Source: Candidatus Zixiibacteriota bacterium (lineage in GTDB: Bacteria; Zixibacteria; MSB-5A5; WJJR01). Taken from it: a DNA stretch of 64,000 nucleotides. Positions within the stretch are counted from its first letter, which is position 1, and each line of letters starts with the position of its first letter. The translations under genes were made by a program, and so were the position numbers. Under the pieces are notes generated by a model. The model ran no database searches. It saw nothing but the letters and a program-made list of their open reading frames with translations, and was not told the DNA's origin. The stretch spans positions 62,001-126,000 of the forward strand of contig DASWIS010000025.1 of assembly GCA_036397555.1 (NCBI GenBank), given 5' to 3'. Below are positions 62,382-64,000 of the stretch, one piece after another.

Positions 62382-64000
62382 CTAATTCTCTTCGACGATT
62401 TCCTCGTCGATTCGGTTCATCAGGTTTTGCGCATCGCTGTGCGACGCCTCGCAGGTGACGACTTTTTTTGCCAGCTTATACGATTCATCTTTGTCCCCGG
62501 CCTCGTAGAGGGCGAACGACAACCACCACCGCAGGTCGTTGTAGCCGCAATCGTTGTCAGCCATCAGCGTGGCGAAACAGTTGTATGCGCGACGCAGCGG
62601 TACGGCGGCCGCCGCATAGTTCTTGGCCGCAAACAGCGAAAACCCGTACCATTTGTGATTGTCGCACACATCGGGCTCTCGTTCGACCAGCCACTTATAG
62701 CACAACTGCGCATCGGCCAGACGCTGCATCTTGATGAGGCGCGGTCCGGCCAGTTTGTAAGCGCGCGCGCGGTACTTCGAGTCGCTCGTCGTGTCGTTCT
62801 TGGCAGCGCGCATCAGGTATTCAACCGCCTTTTCCGCGTTGTCAGACTCAAGGTAGGGCAACGAGGCATTAAACAAAGTCCGGGCATCGTCGGGGTATCG
62901 CAGCACGAGTTTTTCGAACTCGACGGCGGCCTCGGCGAATCGTCCCATCCGGTGCAGCGCCAGCGCCAGCCCGCTGATGGAGCGTTCGTCGTCGGGATCC
63001 AGTTCCATGCCGCGCTTATAGTTTTGGGCGATCTGCGGCCAGAGCGTTGAATCATTCAGCGCTTCCATGCACATCGCCGTCCGCCAGAAGACCTCGGCAT
63101 CCCCCCTGGACCAAGGGTGAGGCGGATCGGCGGTTTCCAGCGCCGTGATGTACCCCTGAAACGCGTCAATGGCCTCCGTGTAATTATTCAGCAACATATT
63201 GGAGCGGCCCTGGTAGAATCGCAGTTCCGGATCGTTGGCCCCGGTCTCAATGGCTTTCTGCAATTCGACAATGGCCGAATCGTGTGCATTTAGCAAGTAG
63301 TAGACTTTGGCGATGTTCTTGGAAATCAGAATCGGACGAACGGTCGGGTCGACGCGGCGCACCTGACGGTACAGCGCGAGCGCGCGCAAGTAGTCCTCAC
63401 GGGCCTGGTCCACCGGTCGGCTCTCTGCCGAGATCATGTAGATATTGGCCAACTGCAGATAGGCGTCCTGGTAGGTCGAATCGCGGCGGAGCACCTCTTG
63501 CAAGAGTGGCCGGGCCTCATTCAGTCGTTGCTGCTGATAGTAGGCATCCGCCATCCGATAGAGCATGTCCAGTCTCGTCGTGTCGACACCCCAGACCGCC
63601 TCGTACTCGGCCAAGGCCAGCGGATAGATTTGTCCCTTAAAGTAAGCGTCGCCCAGTGCGGCGCGGTACTCGAGATTGGACTCGTCATCAAAGCGCGCAC
63701 CCAAAAGCCATTCTTGTGCTTTGGAGTAGCTACCTGCCGTCAGATAGGCCATCCCAATGCCGTACTTGAGGTGTGCCTTTTCCTCGGGCTGCTTTGCCTT
63801 GGACAACTGCTTGTCGATCAGCGGCTCGACCTCGGCGATTCGTCCCTGATGCGCCAACACCAGGGCCAAGGCAACATACGCCCCCGGCTCGCGGTACTTT
63901 TGGTCAAGCGCCTTGTTCAGGGAAATTTCGGCTTCCGGAAACTGACCCAAACCGCTCTGGGCCAGACCCAGCAGGAAGAACGCCTCGCCGACGGCATCCT
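62382..64000 (-). CDS. Tetratricopeptide-repeat protein, 5' end cut by the window
   Basis: At least 539 codons; the frame is open to the right edge, so the start is missing. About 12 TPR-like units are visible, with repeated signatures such as GAYVALALVLAHQGRIAEVEPLID, ALGDAYFKGQIYPLALAEYEAVW, LYRMADAYYQQQRLNEARPLLQEVLRRDSTYQDAYLQLANIYMI, LYRQVRRVDPTVRPILISKNIAKVYYLL, AIVELQKAIETGANDPELRFYQGRSNMLLNNYTEAIDAFQGYI (described as repeats), and NALNDST-like loops. Such proteins serve as scaffolds for protein interaction. It is the first gene of the TonB-ExbBD group by position, though an earlier promoter may lie outside the window. Confidence 0.88.
   Translation of the reverse strand, partial: DAVGEAFFLLGLAQSGLGQFPEAEISLNKALDQKYREPGAYVALALVLAHQGRIAEVEPLIDKQLSKAKQPEEKAHLKYGIGMAYLTAGSYSKAQEWLLGARFDDESNLEYRAALGDAYFKGQIYPLALAEYEAVWGVDTTRLDMLYRMADAYYQQQRLNEARPLLQEVLRRDSTYQDAYLQLANIYMISAESRPVDQAREDYLRALALYRQVRRVDPTVRPILISKNIAKVYYLLNAHDSAIVELQKAIETGANDPELRFYQGRSNMLLNNYTEAIDAFQGYITALETADPPHPWSRGDAEVFWRTAMCMEALNDSTLWPQIAQNYKRGMELDPDDERSISGLALALHRMGRFAEAAVEFEKLVLRYPDDARTLFNASLPYLESDNAEKAVEYLMRAAKNDTTSDSKYRARAYKLAGPRLIKMQRLADAQLCYKWLVEREPDVCDNHKWYGFSLFAAKNYAAAAVPLRRAYNCFATLMADNDCGYNDLRWWLSFALYEAGDKDESYKLAKKVVTCEASHSDAQNLMNRIDEEIVEEN

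Overview
The window reads as chromosomal DNA of a high-GC, double-membraned (Gram-negative) bacterium. Evidence for an outer membrane: an LptD-type LPS assembly protein, an LpxH-like hydrolase, TolC, TonB/ExbBD and a peptidase with a C-terminal beta-barrel. The mix of DUF1573 proteins, GWxTD proteins and PD40-propeller peptidases suggests an uncultivated lineage near the FCB group (Zixibacteria- or Latescibacteria-like). That placement is inference from gene content only. I saw no phage, insertion sequence, CRISPR array, rRNA or tRNA gene.

Layout. 1-1.2 kb: 5' part of ftsK. 1.3-1.7 kb: HU gene with a near-consensus promoter and a terminator. 1.9-25.5 kb, all minus strand: one very long gene train. 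Read 5' to 3' it is trp leader/attenuator, Cys-less dapF homologue, trpE, trpG, trpD, MFS transporter, trpC, trpF, trpB, trpA, argS, aroF, aroA, aroE, two small membrane proteins, aroK, aroB, aroQ, MATE, histone-deacetylase-like, FAH-family, lptD. Many junctions are 4-base ATGA/GTGA overlaps. An aminotransferase gene and lexA lie upstream. This train encodes most of the route from PEP plus erythrose-4-phosphate to tryptophan, but chorismate synthase is absent. A 16-codon leader with two Trp codons, mutually exclusive hairpins and a U-tract terminator indicates ribosome-mediated attenuation by tryptophan.

27.9-31.3 kb, plus strand: four tandem exported DUF1573 paralogues closed by a strong terminator. 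The fourth has an in-frame UGA exactly at the first Cys of the family's Cys-Gly-Cys motif, with SECIS-like hairpins downstream. It is probably a selenoprotein.

31.6-41.4 kb, minus strand: YIP1-family protein, TolC, MacA-like adaptor, MacB-type ATPase, two FtsX/MacB permeases and two GWxTD proteins, probably one operon. 41.6-48.8 kb: K+-independent-type membrane pyrophosphatase, a peptidase/propeller/barrel protein and murA. 48.9-56.1 kb: LpxH-like hydrolase, an unusual fusion of DNA-binding-like helices to a degenerate aconitase-like domain, a HIT protein, a TrmA/RumA methyltransferase, a Cu+ P-type ATPase and a DUF302 protein. 56.1-58.8 kb: cystathionine gamma-synthase/lyase and cystathionine beta-synthase. 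58.9-64 kb: TonB, two ExbD, ExbB, an unknown membrane protein and the start-truncated end of a TPR protein.

The most notable items are the trp attenuator, the UGA-containing DUF1573 gene, the Cys-less DapF homologue under trp control, and the helix-turn-helix/pseudo-aconitase fusion.
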